Assembly (NCBI RefSeq): GCF_019097595.1
Contig: NC_080714.1
Span: 5,746,759 to 5,810,758 of the forward strand
Length of the DNA: 64,000 nt
Direction of reading: 5' to 3'
Origin: Hemibagrus wyckioides
Lineage: Eukaryota; Chordata; Actinopteri; Siluriformes; Bagridae
Both the position numbers and the translations under genes were made by a program. Position 1 is the first letter of the stretch, and the number at the start of each line of letters is the position of its first letter. The notes below the pieces were generated by a model. That model ran no database searches. It saw only the letters and a program-made list of their open reading frames with translations, and was not told the origin of the DNA. Below, piece by piece: positions 25,531 through 62,660 of the stretch.

Positions 25531-25568
<38 letters not shown>
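25246..25568. repeat. GT and AC microsatellites
   Basis: (GT)n at 25246-25276 with one TA interruption, (AC)n at 25380-25420 with interruptions, and (AC)n at 25533-25568. Overlapping Cys/Val frames are artefacts. Confidence 0.88.
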
Positions 25569-25571
<3 letters not shown>

Positions 25572-25959
25572 AGAGGAGCTGCCAAATTAATCAGACTGGC
25601 TTGGAGAAATAAGAGGATTGGGCAATGAATCAGCTCCAGCAATGAAAGACGCACAAGATGCAAATGGCAAACAACTCAAAACCTCATTACTGAATATTTC
25701 CACGAATTAATCGATAAATACTTTAAATATGTAGAGGCAGGTTTTGGATATGATGAGGAAGTAAATGAATCCCTAAAGGACACAAAAAGGCATATCAGAC
25801 CTTGGAAGTTGGAAGGAAGACCTTGTGTTGACATCTCATGTTTCGGATCTTCAATAAAGCTTGCAGCACAAGATCGGTGAGTGTGGTGTTTAAAACAGTG
25901 AGGGCTTGCAGAAATGAAGTGCACTGAGCATGAAGATCGTGTTAAACATAATCTATCCA

Positions 25960-26160
25960 TCTCAGGGGACTCGAGGTACAAGGTGGGGGGACGTGCTGGA
26001 TAGAGAACAATCACACACACACACACACTCTACACACTTCGGACTCGGGGAGGAAACTGGGGAACCCGGAGGAAACCCCTGAAGCGTAGGGAGAACATAC
26101 AAACTCCTAACATGCAGGTTGGAGGTGGGAATTAAAACCCAGGGGTGCGAGGCACAATGC
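25960..26160 (-). mobile_element. Fragment of an L2-like/SINE-type fish repeat
   Basis: CTCGAGGTACAAGGTGGG, CTCGGGGAGGAAACTGG, CCCGGAGGAAACCCCTGAAG, AGGGAGAACATACAAACTCC and GGGAATTAAAACCCAGG follow the landmark order of the family at 22645-22915, in the same orientation. An (AC)n insertion is at about 26010-26028. Confidence 0.6.
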
Positions 26161-26319
26161 AAGCAGCATGAAGAGAGCAAAGCAAAATGGAAGACGGTGT
26201 AGTTCATCCTCCTTGATATTTTCACAGAGCAAAATGTCAGTAGTGACCAGTGGCTTTCTTCCACATGTGACTATTTCCGCAGGATTCGTTTAACTTTGCT
26301 AAGTGTGTTTATTGCTCTA

Positions 26320-27415
26320 GGAAATGAATCATGAGGAAACAGTCACATGGAAATAAATAAATCATGTGGAAAATGAACCGCGGAAATAATCATAGGTGGA
26401 AATAAACGGATCACGCGGAAATAGTTACATGTGGAATGAAATGGGGAAATGGATCGTTTGGAAATAAATGAATCATTTGGAAAATGGATCGAGTGGAAAC
26501 AGTCACATGTGGAAATAAATGAATCATTTGGAAAAAAGAGTCAAGTGGAAATAGTCACATTTGGAAAAATGAAGAAATGAATCATGTAGAAATAGTCACG
26601 TGGAATGAAATGAAGAAATGAATAGTGTGGAAAGAAATAAATCGTGGAAAAATGAATCGTTTAAAAATAAATGAATAATTTGGAAAATGAATCATGTGGA
26701 AATAGTTAAGAAATAAAGAAATGGAGAAATGAAAATTAAATTATGTAGAAATAGTCACATGTGCAAATAAATGAATCAGGTGGAAATAGTTGCATAAAGA
26801 AAGAAATTAAGAAATGAGTCATGTGGGAATCATGTGGAAATAAATGAATCATTTAGAAATAAATTCATAATTTGGAAAGTGATTCAAATGGAAATAGGTA
26901 CATGTGGAGAATTTTTTTTTTTTTTTTTTTTAAATGGAGAAATGACTCTTGTGGAAAAACAAATTATGTAGAAATAGTCACATGTGAAAATAAATGAATC
27001 AGGTGGAATCAGGTTGCCTGAGGAATGAAATGAAGAAATTAAGAAATGAATCATGTGGAAATTAATGAATCATGTAGAGATAGTCATGTGGAAATAGGCA
27101 CATGTGAAATAAAATGAAGAAATGAATCATGGAAAAAATGAATCATTTAGAAATAAATTAATAATTTGAAAAATTAATTGAGTGGAAATAGTCACATGTG
27201 AAATGAAATAAAGAAATGAAGTAATCTGGAAAATGAATCAAGTGGAAAAAGTCACAAAATAAATTGTGTGGAAATAGTTGCATCAAGTGACAACAAATGA
27301 AGAAATGAATCATGGAAAAATGAATCATTCAGAAAAATAAATGAATCATTTGGAAAACAAATCATGTGGCAATAGTCACATGTAGAAATAAATAAATAAA
27401 TCATGTGGAAAATAT
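26320..27415. repeat. 1.1-kb degenerate array of GAATCATGTGGAAAT-type units
   Basis: About 40 loosely spaced copies of an AT-rich motif, roughly AAATGAATCATGTGGAAATA followed by GTCACATGTG, with variable spacing and a poly-T run near 26917-26931. No clean period is visible, so it is either an old minisatellite or several nested ones. It has no coding potential. Confidence 0.75.
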
Positions 27416-27429
27416 TTAATGAGTTTTAG

Positions 27430-28440
27430 AATGAAGAATTTAAACTTACCCGTCCCTCACTTTCTGGCATGCGCAATAACACTCGTAGCATCCTACTCTT
27501 ATATTCTACTCTTCCATTAGTCTTACAGTTTCTCTCCCTTGCCTGCTACACAAACCTGTTTCTGTCAGAAGACAAACAGCCATTTAACATTCCAGGTTAC
27601 CAAGGAATACAGGAACCCAGTGTAAGAGGCAGGAGGAGAAAACAGCACCAAAGCTGGAACTGAAGACTAGATGCTTAAAGGAAAGCCATAGCCGTGTTTT
27701 GTGAATCTGGTGCTTTTAACAGTTCGGTTGATCCAAATGATGAGATGTTCGTAGAGGACATTGTTCTTGCTAGCACCGGTCACAGTGAAGTACGATCTGC
27801 GACAGAATAAAAATGACTAAAGCACTGCCGCATCACTCTCTTTATTTATAGACAAAGCAACGACTACAGCAGGGGGTCAGGCAGCATTGTGGGTAATGTA
27901 TGAAACCCTAAGCGCCTATAAAAGATGTTCAACTTACAAAAAACTCCAGTCAGAATTTTATTACAAGTTAATGAACAGGTTAATTATATACACGGTGGAT
28001 TGGTCCTTTAAAAGAAAACTTTTTTTGACACTGAGCGATGTCGAGAGCAACCTCGACATGCATCCTTTTTATAATCTCCCTCAACTCACCGGCCAACAAT
28101 CCCACAGAGAGCTACTCCGATTTTATGACTATAGATTATATTATACAGCCGGCGTCCAATAAAAGACGCTTGTATTTGAACCTCACAAGGATTGACACAT
28201 TAAATTTAAAGGCACTTGTTCAACCTTCATCCGAATCCTTACAAGCAAATAGATCAAGCCTCGGTGGCAGCCCGAAGCATCCGAGGCTGTAAAAGTTACT
28301 GTGGACAACGGGGCAGGAGCGTGGCGCGAGGCTGAGGTGCGTCGGCGCGTTGCTAAGGATGGAAGCAGTGCATCAGGGGCTGGTAGGGAGCCAGTCGTCA
28401 CCGGTAAAAGGGCCCTCTGATTGATGGATGTGCAGAAGAA
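27430..28440. other. Intergenic DNA with no recognised gene
   Basis: Short open frames exist (for example 27469-27663 plus, starting with a hydrophobic stretch), but none shows a family signature, conserved splice context or repeat relationship. A moderately CpG-rich patch lies at 28250-28400. Confidence 0.5.
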
Positions 28441-28553
28441 CAGCAGTTATCCGACGTGCTATAAATAAGACGCTAACGGCTAGCGATGATGCCGGCCAAG
28501 GAACGACTTTTACATTAACATATTTAATCGTCGTGGCAGATTAAACAAAGACA

Positions 28554-28836
28554 GGATCGAAGCGGCTGCTTAAGTGTCCCTAATGTAATTTACTGTTGTA
28601 AATTCACCCTGGTAACGGATATTTATGAGGTTGTTTATGAAGACTGTTCCGAATTTTAAAGGCTCTGCTTTGCTTCTCCCCCCACCCCAGCTGCATTTAT
28701 TTTCAGAAGTATTTCTATCAATTTTTTATAAACCTACAACATGGGAGAGATTTCCACTACAACAACCTCTCATCTTGAGAATGTATGCAGTGAATGCAAT
28801 TCAAATGCTAGCAGCAACCCCAAGCTACACTACCAA
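28554..28836. repeat. Diverged local duplication, unit A
   Basis: Contains GATCGAAGCGGCTGCT, AGTGTCCCTAATGTAATTTA, CTGGTAACGGATATTTATGA and, further on, a second block from ACATGGGAGAGATTTCCACT to CCCCAAGCTACACTACC. Both blocks recur in the same order at 28950-29450. It lies 1.3-1.6 kb beyond the fgfr1a stop codon, so it could be in a long 3'UTR or just downstream. Confidence 0.75.
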
Positions 28837-28949
28837 TTACGCATGTTAATAGAAGTCGTTTCTCAGCCAACGTCATTGCTAGCCGTTAATATTTTATTTA
28901 TAGCATGGCGAAAAAAACGTGCTATCCGGCTACAGATCCATCAATCGGG

Positions 28950-29450
28950 GGATCGAAGTGGCCGCTTTAGTGTCCCTAATATAATTTACCCCCTGGTAAC
29001 GGATATTTATGAGGCGGTTTATGAAGTTCGTTCCAAACTTCGAAGGCTCCGATTCGTTTTTCAATAGCTTTTTATTTAACATAATGCTTTTACAGTGACA
29101 TAAGTGATCCGCGATTCCTTCCCCTTCGAGGCGGGAACGGCGGCTTTTGCTTTTATACACAGTCAATCTGTTACATGGAACATGGAAGTTCGAAACATCT
29201 TACAGTTCCCAAGGCACATCTTAAATTCGCAAATTTCTGGGGTGTGTGTGTGTGTTTTTTTTCTTTTAAATAAACCTCAAGACCATTAAAAGAAGTACCA
29301 TTCTGTGGCTACTTTTAATACAGAAGCAGCCGTTAACACATGGGAATGATTTCTACTAAAATAGCCTATAATTACGTAGCTTAACTAGTCTTGAGGATGT
29401 AGTGAATGCCATTGAAAAGCTAGCAGCGGCCCCGAGCTACATTAGCTTAC
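28950..29450. repeat. Diverged local duplication, unit B
   Basis: Contains GATCGAAGTGGCCGCT, AGTGTCCCTAATATAATTTA, CTGGTAACGGATATTTATGA (28950-29050), then ACATGGGAATGATTTCTACT to CCCGAGCTACATTAGC (29338-29450). The gap between blocks is about 200 bp longer than in unit A. It carries TTTATT at 29071-29076, which on the minus strand is an AATAAA polyadenylation-type hexamer. Confidence 0.75.
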
Positions 29451-30173
29451 CACCATTAAGAGTATACAACAAAAAGGAAAAAAAAAAACACAACAACAAA
29501 ATCAGTACAAAAAAAAAAACTGGCCTGCTATCAATTCATAGAATATTAGCATATATTTTTTTTTTTATGTGGACAAATGCTTTGTCCCTCTTCCAGAAAT
29601 GCCCCTACATGAACCACTGGACATTGAGATACAAAAAAAAAAAGCCACAAAATCAATTAATGTAATAAAGATAAAAGTAGCGTGTAAATATATATATTCA
29701 TATTTATAAATTTCTAACTGTATTTACAAGGAAGTCATTTGAACCAAATGACTTTTTGCTATTGTAACAATCCGTCTGTTTGAATACTTTTGGACAGTCC
29801 TGTAGATTAAGTACGTTCTCAGAAGGAATTCTTTCTCGACGGAGAGAGACATCCTCGTTCATTTGAAATGAAAAACATGATCCGATGTGTGTAACAGTCA
29901 GCGTTTACGTCCCGATTCCACTTCCTTCGCCTTCTTTTTTAGGTCCAGAGATGATGGAAGATGGATCCCCCACCCCCTAAAAAAAACAAGTTCAGTCCCA
30001 AGTGCCCTATAGAGTGGGTCTGTTAATAATGAAATGATGAGTCAATGCTGTGAAGTCTTAACATGATCCACGTCCTCATGCACTCTGTAGCCTGCAAATG
30101 TCTTTAAGCATTATCTTCTACGGTCCTTGAATGAAGTCCAGCTCAGAAGCAAGCTACGGCAAGTGAAGTGTGC

Positions 30174-54062
<23,889 letters not shown>

Positions 54063-54126
54063 GCTCCTCTACAGCAGAGCTCGTTGCCTGGTGTAGCTCT
54101 CCATACACACAGCTAGGACATCAGGT
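54063..54126 (-). other. fgfr1a: fgfr1a exon 2, 5'UTR part
   Basis: Sequence between the start codon and the acceptor GTTTGTGTTAG on the minus strand. Exon 1 must therefore be a separate noncoding exon further right; a GTGAGT donor at 61666-61661 is the best candidate. Confidence 0.65.
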
Positions 54127-55839
54127 CTAACACAAACATGCACACACACACACACACTGTATTAGACACTATAGGAGAATTCAATGACACAGCAAACAAG
54201 AGTCATTTTTATTAAACACAAGTCACTGGGTGAGTGAGAAAAAAATAAAAATAAAAATGTCCTTCAGTCTGGACAAAAATCCACACTGCCAGCTTGAGCA
54301 TTTCTCAGCCCGGGCTTGAAGCCAAGACAACAACCACAGTCCTGGAATTCCAGTAAAATCCAAAACCGCTCTTTCGGAAACGGCGCTGTAGCTTTGACGG
54401 TGCTTTGAGAACTTTGTGCAGCAGAGACAGAGTGACTGAGCATTTACGATGTGATAAAAAAAAAAAAAGAAAGAAAGAAAAAAAACCTCGTGCAACCTTT
54501 ACTGCGGCAAAAACAAACTCTTACCGCGTGGCTATATAGAACAACACATCCCTAAAGCTCTCAAGGATTCCAGCTCGCGCTCTGATTTGCTGACGTTCCA
54601 GTGACAATAAGAAAAAGGAGTGGGAATTTTTGGTTCTCACGTTGGAAGCTGAAGAGGAGATATTTTGTCTATATAACTAAGTTGCACTAAAGGCTGCAAG
54701 TAGGGAATAAAACACCTTGGGACATGCTGTAATGCTGTCCGAGCATCACCTTGGTGAAGCTGGCATTTTTATCAATTTGCCTTAAAATTACAAACAAACA
54801 ACACCGAGTACTTTTTATCCATTTACAGTTACGTTTATACTAGTCAGTTCTTCTAATTCCTTACAAAACAGAGGCTATAAAATGTTTTTCTTCTCTCTCT
54901 CACGATTACATTACATTTGCAAAGCAAAACACGCCTCTGTCCTAAAGCCTCATGTGCTGGAAAAAAAAAACAATGTTCTGAAGCTCCCACAAAAGCCTTA
55001 TGTAAACGTCTACTTGTATCAATACGCGTGTTTTTAAATAGGTTTAGATTACCTGAAGCATCAGCTATACGAGTCCCTGTGAATTAGCTGTTACTATAGA
55101 TACAATTACATACTAGAATAAGTGCCACATCAGAGCTTACAGAAAATTATCCAACACCTTCTGACCAATCACAATTGGAGAAAAGAGCAAACTCGACCAC
55201 CTTTATAAGATGACGAGAAGTTGAACGTTACAGTAAAAGTGTATGACTAAGGTTTCCTACATGCTGACTCAAAACCGAACACAGACAGAGACACAAAGAC
55301 ACCCAGTGCTAGAGTGCATCCCATCCCCGCATGAACCCAACACACCATTTGTCCTATTGATTGCCGGAGCTCATTCACCAAATGTTACTCACTCTTATAC
55401 TAACACACCCATTAACTTGGAGGAAGGGTGGAGAGAGAGAGAGAGAGAGGGAGGGAGAGAGGGAGAGAGCGAGAGCGAGAGAGTGAGAGAGTTCTGTGCT
55501 CGAATCTGATCGTGCTCTAAGGCAGCTGAAAGTCTCATGTTGTCCTTTAAGCAATCCCAAATTACTCTGGAAACCAAAAGCCCCAATTTTGTATGCGGCA
55601 AAAGTCATTTGTGTATTAATCACTGCCTTGGAGTTTATGCAAATTCTCTCCGTCGGGCATTTCGTCACCTTTCCAGCTGCTCCTCACCGGGACTGGGAGG
55701 ACAATGCTGGCGAACAAATGCTACGACTGCAGGAGAATGAAAGAAGAGGGGGAAAAAAAAAAAAAAATAATGGCACCCTACAGGGTTTGCCAAAGCACCC
55801 TCTGTGAGCCTGAGGGTCAAACGACTGAACGCAGGAGCC

Positions 55840-55872
<33 letters not shown>

Positions 55873-58800
55873 AAAGGATGGTCCCTACAGGAAAGTGTGT
55901 GTGTGTCTGTGTAAATCAGAGAATGAACTTCCTTTCCAGCAGCTCCTGTCTGCTGCCAGACACTCGGAAGTGAGAGGAGCTTACGGCCAGTCACGTTCGC
56001 ACCATCTCAGCCAAACACACACACACACACATACACAGCACAGCTAAGGACAGCTAACCCTAACCCAACAGGCAGCATTTTGACCATCAGGTCTGATATG
56101 CATCATGTAATTTCTTTCCTCTCCAAAACAAATTTGCTCTAATTTTCTGTTCCAATATGAACATATTTTACTCCGAATCGAAGCTCAAATCTGACACGGA
56201 TTTTCTCCGTGCCTCTAAAAACACCCCGAAGGCTCAAAAAAATACGGATGTTTTCCGACCTAAACATTTTAAAGGTATTTGGGGATTAGACAGAGAACAT
56301 GATTATTCTACAAGAGCCAAGACAGGAGACTGCAGAAAAAGTGTGTGTGTGGGGGGGGGAACAAACAAACAAACAAAACTCTACATTATCTTGAAAGCAC
56401 TGCTGCTTATTTGAAAGAGTTCCCAACACATTCCCTTACACATTAGAAAGCAGTACAGCTGAACACATATTTGTAGGCAACAATCTTTCCATCTTTCCAT
56501 ATCTCGCTTGTTCCTGGCCCACATGCGGAGAAAACTGCAACCGATCTAAACGGGCGCAGTTCGGGTTTCCTGTTACCGTCTGTGTAAACAAACAAGTGGC
56601 AACTCCTGCAAGCTGTGGAACAGAGCGGGCTATTCATTAAAAGCACACGCCGATGCAGGATCGGAGCGGAAGAGTGAAAAGCGGAGTGGTTGGACCCCTA
56701 ATTAAACGGAGCCCAGGATGTCGTCTCACTGTGATCGGCGGAGGGGAACGGGGGCCAAGGCGCACACACCCTCATTATCGCTGCCTACTAGCCGTGCGGA
56801 ACAGGTTTTTTTGTGTGTGTGTTCCTACAGTGTCCGGCAGCAGTAAAAGTCACGGTCCTGGTGCATTTGCGGCGATGTTCTTGACTTTCACTTTTCTTTC
56901 ACCTCTCGTGCCTCGTGCATAACTGATTTGCTTTTGAACTATTCCAATAAGTTATTCTGCCACTCCTGTATCAGGCCTGCACTACTGCCATGTGTTTCAT
57001 TTGCTTAATATCCAAAGCACAGGCTGATCCTCTGGGTCACACGGAGCGCCTGCTATTTACGCGTTGTATCGGAAGAAGGTGGACGTATTTTTAAAGGGTT
57101 GCCGGCCGCTCCATTCCCAGGCAGCCCCAGAAATTAGAGGGTGGATCGTTCCTGTCCTATTCTACCACACACTCCATTGCGCGGTTCCACCCAAAAGAAT
57201 GTTCGGTGGGAACGTGGCCTTCTGGTCAGAATCTCAGACAAGAAGATCTGACAGATATAACCACGGACTATATGAGAAGAGAGACTGGGGCATGAAGTCG
57301 TGCAGTAAATGTGGCGCTGCCTGGCAGCTGATCGCACTTGAAGGAGAGCGCTAACGTGAAATTACAGGCACTGTAACTGGCTTGTGCTATGACTGACAAG
57401 AAAGGAGGGTCCTTCCCACCCAGAGGGAAGAGCCAATTATGTGGTCTTGGACTCTCAGCCAAATCATAGCCTCATGTTCCCGATGGTAAAGCAACAAGTT
57501 GCTTGTGTCATTTCTTTATTTTTTTTTTCTTTCAAAGTTCAACTACACAGAAACGTAACTCTGAGGAAAGCGTCCGTTTATCTACCCTACTACAGGTTCT
57601 AGGAGCTCACAGAGAGCTTGTGTTGCTTTGATTGACAGGTGATGACAGTGTACCATCCATTTCACCCAGACAGCATGGCTAAATTTCCTCCACTTTGTGG
57701 GATTCAAATATAGCCTCTTGCTGATAGGGTGAATCCTTTTCTAGTGCACCGTTTGGACGCCTCTGTAAATCTTCTCCCGTAAGAACAGATGTTAGACGTC
57801 TCATGGATTAGCAAAGCAAGCTAACTGAACTAGCTCAGAGAGCCATACGTTCACGTCACGGCTTGCTGTTTCATAGATCTCAGAATTATTTAGAACTGTT
57901 CTGTTCTGTTCTGAGACTGCACAAATAACAAATAACTAAAGGCTCGAGTGCTACAAAAAATAAACTTATCCGAAAAAAACTGCATCACTTTGTAGCCAAT
58001 TGTCCTTCCGCACACCAATTAAAAATGAAGCTGGCTAGACCTGATTAGCATCGAGTTTACAGGAAGCTGTACAGTTAGCCTAGCTCTACCCTAAGGTGAA
58101 TCACGGAGCTGTGGAAAGGCACACCGCGAGTTGCTGCAAGACAAGCTGTTGTGCCCTCTGAAATCCACCCTTCTGCTGAATGTCTGCTATGAATGTAGAC
58201 AAAGAAGGTGGCCATGATGGATGGCATTTAATTATACACTACCATTGTCCTAATTCTTCTTTGAAAAAAAGAAAAAGACAGTAGAGCTAGACTTTCCTCA
58301 ATTTCCAGGTCGAGAGCACCGTTTCGGTGCAGCGCCTGTGAACTTCTGACCCGCTTTGAAGGTGCCGCTGAAGAAACACTGGCCAAATCCTGCAGGACCA
58401 GCTAGTGCAGCAATCTGCCCTCCAATTTCACTAATTGATGTAATTATGGCCTTAAACGGCTGTGTTTTTACAAGGCTAGCTCCAGTTCTCGGTTTCAAAG
58501 GTCAAGATAGAAAAACAACAAAAAAAGAAACAGTCGAAACTGCCGAAAGAATTGAAGGTCATTAAAAAATATCAGATATTGAAAACTTTTCATCTGCCCT
58601 TCGTGACTCAGATAAACTGAAGCAGACAAATGGCAACTAGTTTAGATGCTGATGATTGTTTGTGGTAGATGTAAGAGCTGTTAACACCATCTTGGAAAAC
58701 AATCAACAATTAGTGTGGAGGTATGATATAGCCTGATATCATGCTAGATTACTGCGACACCACAAAGCTGATTAGTTACTTTTAGTAACTAATAGCTGAT

Positions 58801-59854
58801 TAGCTTTCCTCCTTTTACACCACAGCAGTTTGGCAGTCTTTTAATGAACTCATACTTTTTATCCATTCACAGCATGTTGATTTATCGGATCACAAGATAG
58901 CAGTTATAGACGCAGACAGACTCTGATCTTTGCTTAAAGTTAATAAGCAAAAAATATGTAGCTTACACAAGAGTCTTGAAGGCCAGAAACGCGTACGCTC
59001 TTTCCATATACGCAAGAATTAAATATTTTTGAGGCAGAAATGTATTTTGCATGGATCAGATCACATGCATTAAGAGATTGGGATTTGAATCACAGCCAAA
59101 ACTTCGGTCAAGCACCTTCTGCTTCGACTGACAAAAATAATGCCGATTTTCTGCGCACTCTGTCTTTCGGCCCTTCTTTGCATTAGATTGAGATCACGTC
59201 TGGGGGCGTTCAAGCTGTTTTGCTTCCGAGGCACAAGGTGGAAATTGACCATGAACGCTTTTACTGCGCATTTCAATGGACACTCATCGGCAGCCAAAGT
59301 TTTTAAGGACACTGAATGGGGAGATGGGGGAGGGTGTATGTGTGTGTGTGGTAGTGAGGGAGTAAGTGTGGGCACATAAGGGAGGGAGATGATAGTTTGA
59401 AAATGCACAGCCTTTAACAGAATTAATCCGAGATGAATGTGGATGAATTACAGGTTGCGTTCTGTGACATGTGGAAGTCTACAAGTCTCTGCAGGCCTTC
59501 AAATAAACACGGCGGCGTCTCTGTAGCCGTCGCAAAAAACGCACACAGACGGGGGGAAAAAAACAAACCACTCTAGCGTGAGAAAGTTTAGCCCGGTCGC
59601 ACTGTCTGTATAATACGCCGCCATTAAGGGAAGAACACTTAAACCACATGTCGGATCTCAATGAACGAAATATCCATGTAGAAAATGTTTACTTATGTAC
59701 ATGGTATAATTAGTTGAGAACAAATTGATGGAGGTAAATGGAAACCAAAATCATCAACTCACTGAGAGCTGAATTCAGAAAAAAAAATATATAAAAAAAT
59801 AAAAAAAATAAATAAAAAATATATATATATAAATTACAGGCTGATCCAACTTGC

Positions 59855-60650
59855 ATGGATTTCATCAAGGTGACTCAGTAGTGTGCATGGCCCCCATGTG
59901 CCTGTGGACAACGTCTGGGCATGCTCCTGACCAGATGGCAGAGGGTATTCTGGGGGATCTCCTCCCACACCTGGAACAGGGCATCAGTGAGCTCCTGGTG
60001 CTACTCAGTGGCTTTGGATGCTCTGATACAAAACTTCCCAGAGGTTCTTAATTATATTCAGTTCTGGGGAACATGAGGGCATCAATGTCTTCATTATCCA
60101 GAAATTGCCTACATACTCCAGCCACATGAGGTTGGGCATTAGCATGCGCCAGGAGGAGCCCTCACACTGGTCATGCTGGATGGTGTTGCATGTAGCTTAA
60201 TGTTCCCCAGGACAAATCCAGATATGCCACACGTGCTCCCATCCGTAAAGAGAACGAGATGCGAATGTCAAACCTGGCAATTCTGGTGCTCTCTGGCACA
60301 TACCATTTAGTATCATCATGGTGCTAAGCTGTGAGGGCATGAGTCTGTTTCTGACATTTTTGGTCAGAACCAAGCACACCACTACTATACGTTCTCCTCC
60401 TGTTGCTCCTTACACAAAAAAACAGATACCGGTCTTGCTTCTGGGCTGTTGCCCTTCTACAGCCCTGTGTAATTGCCCATCTCCTGGTATCTCCTCCATG
60501 CTCCTGTAACTGTGATGGGAAACACACCAAACCTCCTGGAGGATCTGGACTACCACTGTGAGCAGGTACTGCCTTATGGTACAAGTAGTCCCAAGGACCC
60601 TAACAAAACTCAAAACTGAAGACAAATCAGTCAGTAACGATAAGGAGAGA
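59855..60650 (-). mobile_element. Decayed Tc1-like element (family B)
   Basis: Read on the minus strand there are recognisable transposase pieces. An N-terminal part includes KQDRYLFFCVRSNRR (near 60440-60395) and VRNRLMPS. A late part reads SPELNIIKNLWEVL (near 60080-60030, matching the Tc1 motif SPDLNPIEHLWD). The C-terminus reads ELTDALFQVWEEIPQ, LVRSMPRRC and GGHAHY (59990-59880). Frameshifts and stops break it, and the middle is shortened. It is clearly dead. Confidence 0.72.
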
Positions 60651-61460
60651 GGAATTATCTGTGCCTGCAAACCCGTTCCCTTTTAGAAAGTGGTCTTGCT
60701 GTTGTCTCTCCAGTACACCTGCTGTCACTCTCATTTGCACCAAACTGTTTCACAAATCACATCATGCTTCCAAACTACACAGACTGACGATGGCTCTATT
60801 ATCTGGACGGCGAGAGCACTACCTAATCTAAACAAGAAAAGGTACTAAACTCCGATATCCACGGCTGCGTTCTGTACCTGAGGGATTTTATCTGTGGATG
60901 CTTGAAAACTAATCCAAGACCTGAAGCAGTTGTTCATCACGACTTTTGTCAAAGTACGAGGGTGAACTGGACTCCAAATAACAAATGCAACATTCGTTCA
61001 ATATTCAGGACCAAACCAGAGTCGTGCTACAGAACATTCCAGACAGCAAGCTTAGAGAGAGACACTCTGTATTAAAAATCCCAGCATAAACATGAAGAAT
61101 AACCACATCTATGGAGATCATCATCATCATCAGCATCAAGTGTGCAACAAAGTTAGTAACATTCTGTTTAGAACTCCAAAGGATGCACAAAGGCTTGGGA
61201 ATGGAAATGTATTTGCTTCAAAAAAGGTAAATAAACAAAACAAAAAAAAAACTTCCCAAACATTTAACAATGCCAGTGAAATATTACTTTAGCTGATTTG
61301 TTCTGGCATAATGAAATAAAGAAAAATACGTTCATAGATTTTTATAGACCTCCAGCCTGAGGGGGAGAAAATTTAGAAAAATTAGCTCAAGTTCTGGCAG
61401 CGTTTCCTTTCGAGTCTGAGTCTAAACTACTCTCTATAGCACAAAGGAGATGAAGTAAAC

Positions 61461-61485
61461 ACACACACACACACACACACACACA
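61461..61485. repeat. (AC)n microsatellite
   Basis: About 12 AC dinucleotides in fgfr1a intron 1, 180 bp from the exon 1 donor. Confidence 0.9.
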
Positions 61486-61666
61486 AGCCCGTGCTCATTT
61501 TTCTACTTCACCAAACGCCACATGACAGTTTGTGCACTGAAAATGTATCTCTCGGGCATGAAAACTAACCAAAAACAACAGTATTGCATCAAATAAATAA
61601 ATAAATAAAAACAAAAACAAACCCAGAGCATTTAATTAGTATAAACATGTCCCGTGGGGTACTCAC

Positions 61667-62450
61667 CTTTCCCTGGAAGGTAATAATTTTTTTTCCTTCA
61701 CCGGCGTTGTTGATAAATAGTTGAAGTGACTTATTTCCGTATTACTTTTTGTTCTCTATTCGGTTTCGAAGCAAAAAAACAAATAAACAAACAAAACCCC
61801 GCTCCACAACACCAGTGCGTTGTGTATCTGTTTTCAGAAACTCTCTCAAGCAAAAGAGCTGAGACTGAAGGAGAGAGAGAGAGAGGGAGAGAAAATTCTT
61901 ATCGCAAATCCAGAGTTTTTGGATTTAGAGACTGGTTTAAGATTTCCCAACAGGAGTCTCGCGCCGCCAGGTTATACCTTTCCACTGCTAAGAATTCCAC
62001 CCGTGCTTTTTTTTTTCTTCCTTCCTCTTTTCTTTTCTTTTTTGCTCTGAGTTCAGGACGCGGTTTGCTCTCCGCGCGAGAAGGCGAGAGAAAAGGAGGA
62101 GGAGGAGAAAAAAGAAAAAAAAAAACTTTTACCGCTTCTTTGATCGTAAATCCGCTTCAAAGTATCCGGTTTTAAAACTAGTACGCAGATACATTAAAAA
62201 AAAAAATAATAATAATAATGATAATAATAATGATAAAGAAAAGTCTTCTTTTCCGTGTTCGGTGAGACTGGAGAAAGCGAAAAACTCTCACGTTTGCATC
62301 CCGGAGTGCTCTCGTGCTCTCTCTCTCTCTCTCTTTTGCGTTACTTTCCTCCTGTCCGCGTTCCTCCCCCACCGCGGTGCGAAAAGAGGGGAGAGGGGGG
62401 GGGGATGGTGGGGGGTTAGACGGCAAGAAGGAAGGAGGAGATTCCAGAGT
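61667..62450 (-). other. fgfr1a: Probable fgfr1a noncoding exon 1 (5'UTR)
   Basis: A consensus donor GTGAGT (plus ACTCAC at 61661-61666) preceded by AGGGAAAG ends the candidate exon. Upstream on the minus strand the DNA becomes CpG-rich and promoter-like. The start is not defined: the right boundary given is only a guess within the CpG-rich zone. No coding frame is expected because the start codon is in exon 2. Confidence 0.5.
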
Positions 62451-62660
62451 CGCGCGTGCGGCTCCACTACGGCGCTGGGAAGAAGAAGCTATAGAGCGCG
62501 CGCGCACGCCCGCCCGCTCGCTCACCCGCTCGCACGCACGCGCGCGCGTTTGCTTTTGCAAAGCTTTGATTTAAAAACCTACGCCCCCCACCACCACCAC
62601 CACCCTCCTCCGTCACACTAACCCCAACCCTTCCCTCACCTCAGCGCTTTTTCTTCACCG
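62260..62660 (-). promoter_or_regulatory. fgfr1a: CpG-rich promoter region of fgfr1a
   Basis: The only strongly CpG-dense stretch in the window, with GCGCGCGCGCACGC near 62495 and GCACGCACGCGCGCGCG near 62531. GGGG-rich and CCACC runs flank it. It lies just upstream of the exon 1 donor and 8.3 kb upstream of the start codon. CpG density is seen directly; promoter function is inferred. Confidence 0.6.

Larger units (their letters stand above)
54127..61666. other. fgfr1a intron 1 (7.5 kb)
   Basis: Mostly unique DNA with GA tracts (55431-55490, 55841-55870) and a poly-A-rich patch at 59779-59835. It carries one decayed Tc1-like element at 59855-60650. CTTCTGACCAATCACAATTG at 55159-55178 resembles 13836-13855. 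No additional exons recognised. Confidence 0.65.

Noticed and set aside
62178..62621. Arg- and Ser-rich open frames in the CpG-rich region
   Set aside because: GC-rich promoter and 5'UTR sequence commonly has open frames by composition; the fgfr1a start codon is in exon 2.
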